Shown here: positions 6,880 to 8,405 of the stretch, piece by piece
Numbering within the stretch: position 1 is the first letter of the stretch
How the letters are laid out: each line of letters opens with the position of its first letter
Source: an uncultured Clostridia bacterium
Lineage (GTDB): Bacteria > Bacillota_A > Clostridia > Christensenellales > Aristaeellaceae
Length of the DNA: 8,405 bases
Reading direction: 5' to 3'
NCBI GenBank assembly: GCA_947165745.1
Contig: CAMVBO010000053.1
Location: 1-8,405, forward strand
Position numbers and translations under genes: made by a program
The notes under the pieces: generated by a model
The model's input: only the letters and a program-made list of their open reading frames with translations
The model's database searches: none
What the model was told of the DNA's origin: nothing

Positions 6880-8135
6880 ATGAAGAAGCTGCTTGCGCTT
6901 GCTCTGGCGCTGATGCTGATGATGGCATCCGTCGCCTTTGCGGAGATTTGATGGTCAACAACCCCCAGGGCGCCCAGACCGTGGATCTGTCCAACCTGGT
7001 TGCCAGCTTTGCGCTGGGCGCGCCGGAGGGCGTTCCCACCGTGCAGCTGGACGTGACGAGCGAAACCGGCGCGCTGCTCGGGGCCGAGATCCAGTTTATC
7101 GACGGCAACATGGTGCTGAACGTGGACGGCATGAGCCGCCCCATCGCCGCCAGCATGAACAACGCCCAGGCCCAGGAAATGCTCGAGGAGATGTTCAGTA
7201 AAATCGACTCCACGTCGAGCGTGAAGCTGCCCGCCTTCAAGGGCGTCACCATCCCGAAGATCCCGCTGATGGAGGTCACGAGCCTGCTGCCGATGCTGGG
7301 CATCGAGCCCGTTGTGGACGGCCAGACCGCCACCTTTGAGATTCCCGCCCAGTTCGTCAGCGCGATCCTGCAGATGGTTCTGGCCCAGATTCCCGAGCAG
7401 ACCAAGGCCATGCTGGGCGGCCTGGACAAGGCCCTGGCAAACCAGCAGTTTGGCATCAACGGCAAGATCTCCGACGACGGCGCCAACGCCGAGCTGCTGC
7501 TGGACCTGGTTCCCGAGCAGAACGGCGCGCAGATCGTGCCCATGGCCAGCCTGTACCTGGCTTCCTCTGCCAACAGCGACAGTTTTGAAATCATCGTGTA
7601 TCAGAACGGCTCTCCCATCACGTTGGGCAAGCTGGACCTGGCCTCTGACCCCGCCGCCGCCACGCTGGATCTCGCCATCAACCTGATGGGCCAGATCACG
7701 ATGAACTTCAGCCTGTATCCCCAGGATGGCGCGCAGGTCGCGGCCATGGAGATGAACGCCGCCGGCCAGAAGCTGAACGCCAGCCTGACCTATGGCGAGC
7801 AGGGCGACCAGGAGTACGCCACCTTCGCCTTTGAGATCCCGAACCAGAACACGGCCGCAAGCGTCGACATCGTCGAGGCTCCCACGGCGGACGGCCATAA
7901 GGAAGGCACCGTGGGCCTTAACCTTGCCACCGGCGAACAGACCATCAACCTGACCGCCGACCTGGCCGAGGGCATGGAAGACGTCACCTTCCGTCCCATT
8001 GCCAACGCCAGCCAGGCCTATGACGCCAATCGGATGACCGAGGCCGACAACCGGGCCCTGGCTGCGGACCTGCAGAACGCGCTGGCCGGGCTGATGGGCT
8101 ATCTGAACAGCATCCAGGCCCAGCCCGCCGCGTAA
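6880..8135 (+). pseudogene. Secreted protein of unknown function, frame broken after the signal peptide
   Basis: GGAGGG (6867-6872) precedes an ATG at 6880 that encodes a textbook signal peptide: MKK, a Leu/Ala/Met core and cleavage after VAFA. That frame stops at TGA 6949-6951 after 23 codons. The rest continues in another frame from 6951 (overlapping TGATG) for 394 residues to TAA at 8133-8135. One missing base near 6943-6948 would restore a single protein of about 418 residues. The body has no Cys or Trp, is acidic, rich in Ala, Leu, Met and Gln, and has alternating strand-like segments (for example AEIQFIDGNMVLNVDG, TMNFSLYPQDG), ending in a helix. I do not recognise the family; an extracytoplasmic beta-rich lipid-binding or anchoring fold is only a guess. 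The long body is intact, so recent mutation, sequence error or coupled reinitiation (GGAG 6942-6945) are all possible. Confidence 0.72.
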
Positions 8136-8155
8136 GCAAGGGGCAAGGGCGTTGA

Positions 8156-8188
8156 GGGGGAGCCGCACGGGCGGCTCCCCCCTTATAT
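8156..8188 (+). terminator. Terminator of the secreted-protein gene
   Basis: GGGGGAGCCGC (8156-8166) pairs perfectly with GCGGCTCCCCC (8171-8181) around an ACGG loop: an 11-base-pair GC-rich stem 20 bases after the stop codon. The following CTTATATT is a weak T-tract, so it is a strong hairpin with a modest tail. Confidence 0.75.
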
Positions 8189-8229
8189 TCCTCCATGTGT
8201 TATTATTTGGTGAAATCCCGGGGTTTTGC

Positions 8230-8258
8230 ATGACAAATTCATACAAAAGGGGTATCAT
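8230..8258 (+). promoter_or_regulatory. Promoter of the CobW-type gene
   Basis: ATGACA (8230-8235, five of six to consensus), a 17-base spacer and TATCAT (8253-8258, five of six). The start would be near 8265, giving a leader of about 87 bases. The leader holds two small hairpins, CCGC-GAAA-GCGG (8277-8288) and CGCCG-GTTT-CGGCG (8306-8319). No known riboswitch pattern is recognised in it. Confidence 0.62.
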
Positions 8259-8351
8259 CAACAGTGGCGCAGAAGCCCGCGAAAGCGGCGAACGCTATTA
8301 TATACCGCCGGTTTCGGCGATACATCATAAAAACAGGACAGGTGATAGATT

Positions 8352-8405
8352 ATGACCAAAGTCAACATCATTTCCGGCTTCCTCGGCGCGGGCAAGACCA
8401 CGCTG
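8352..8405 (+). CDS. CobW/COG0523-family GTPase, first 18 codons only
   Basis: The start reads MTKVNIISGFLGAGKTTL, the characteristic N-terminus of the CobW/YjiA/ZNG1-type P-loop GTPases, which act as metal (often zinc or cobalt) chaperones or insertases. The Walker A motif GFLGAGKT spans residues 9-16 with Lys15 and Thr16. The start is supported by AGGTGAT (8340-8346), a seven-base match to the 16S rRNA tail, five bases before the ATG, and by the promoter at 8230-8258. The rest lies beyond the window, so the metal, the CxCC motif and the subfamily cannot be judged. Confidence 0.85.
   Translation, partial: MTKVNIISGFLGAGKTTL

Noticed and set aside
6940..6951. Programmed -1 ribosomal frameshift joining signal peptide and body
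   Set aside because: The bases GCG GAG ATT TGA contain no X XXY YYZ slippery heptamer, and no clear pseudoknot follows, so a missing base or reinitiation is simpler.
6876..8135. Reading the secreted-protein body from a TTG at 6876
   Set aside because: That start gives a Cys/Ala-rich N-terminus that is only the signal peptide read out of frame, and it sits three bases after the ribosome site, too close.
6810..8261. 483-codon open frame on the minus strand opposite the secreted-protein gene
   Set aside because: It runs through a terminator, two promoters and the signal peptide region, has no motif, and its Gln/His/Val-rich composition is that of a shadow frame. The plus-strand gene has the ribosome site and signal peptide.

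Overview
The window looks like chromosomal DNA from a GC-rich, low-inversion-of-style Firmicute of the class Clostridia, probably a gut or rumen lineage. The reasons are a DUF4317 gene (a family found mainly in Clostridia), consensus sigma-A type promoters with strong GGAGG-like ribosome binding sites, a secreted SH3b plus NlpC/P60 wall hydrolase, and the diaminopimelate pathway gene dapF. The genus cannot be named from this sequence. No rRNA, tRNA, CRISPR array, transposase or phage gene was seen.

Layout, left to right. (1) Positions 1-911 hold the 3' part of a divergent ribose-phosphate pyrophosphokinase (+), followed by a hairpin. (2) Positions 1079-2248 hold a DUF4317 gene (+) behind an extended -10 promoter. 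(3) Positions 2249-2555 are a convergent gap containing one copy (B) of a small repeat element and a cloverleaf-like palindromic element. (4) Positions 2556-4404 hold a two-gene operon on the minus strand, a PfkB kinase (psuK-like) followed by psuG, for pseudouridine breakdown. (5) Positions 4405-4654 are a divergent regulatory gap with good promoters on both strands and operator-like GTAC-containing repeats. (6) Positions 4655-5599 hold the secreted wall hydrolase (+). (7) Positions 5596-5910 are a convergent gap with a complete 166-bp repeat element with terminal inverted repeats (A), a small hairpin and a long bidirectional terminator. (8) Positions 5911-6744 hold dapF (-). (9) Positions 6880-8135 hold a gene for a secreted protein of unknown function whose signal peptide is out of frame with the rest. 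(10) Position 8352 to the end is the first 18 codons of a CobW/COG0523-type GTPase.

How the genes work together. PsuK and PsuG should turn pseudouridine into uracil and ribose 5-phosphate. Ribose 5-phosphate is the substrate of the PRPP synthetase at the left end, although the two are separate transcription units. The wall hydrolase and DapF both bear on peptidoglycan, one by cutting it and the other by supplying meso-diaminopimelate. These links are inferred from function; nothing shows co-regulation.

The main non-gene signals are the two copies of a miniature inverted-repeat element lying in opposite orientation around the psuG/psuK/hydrolase block. The intact copy supplies the hydrolase stop codon. 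Other signals are the cloverleaf element, the repeated TGTACGAAA motif in the divergent promoter gap, and the one-base frame break after a clean signal peptide at about 6945.
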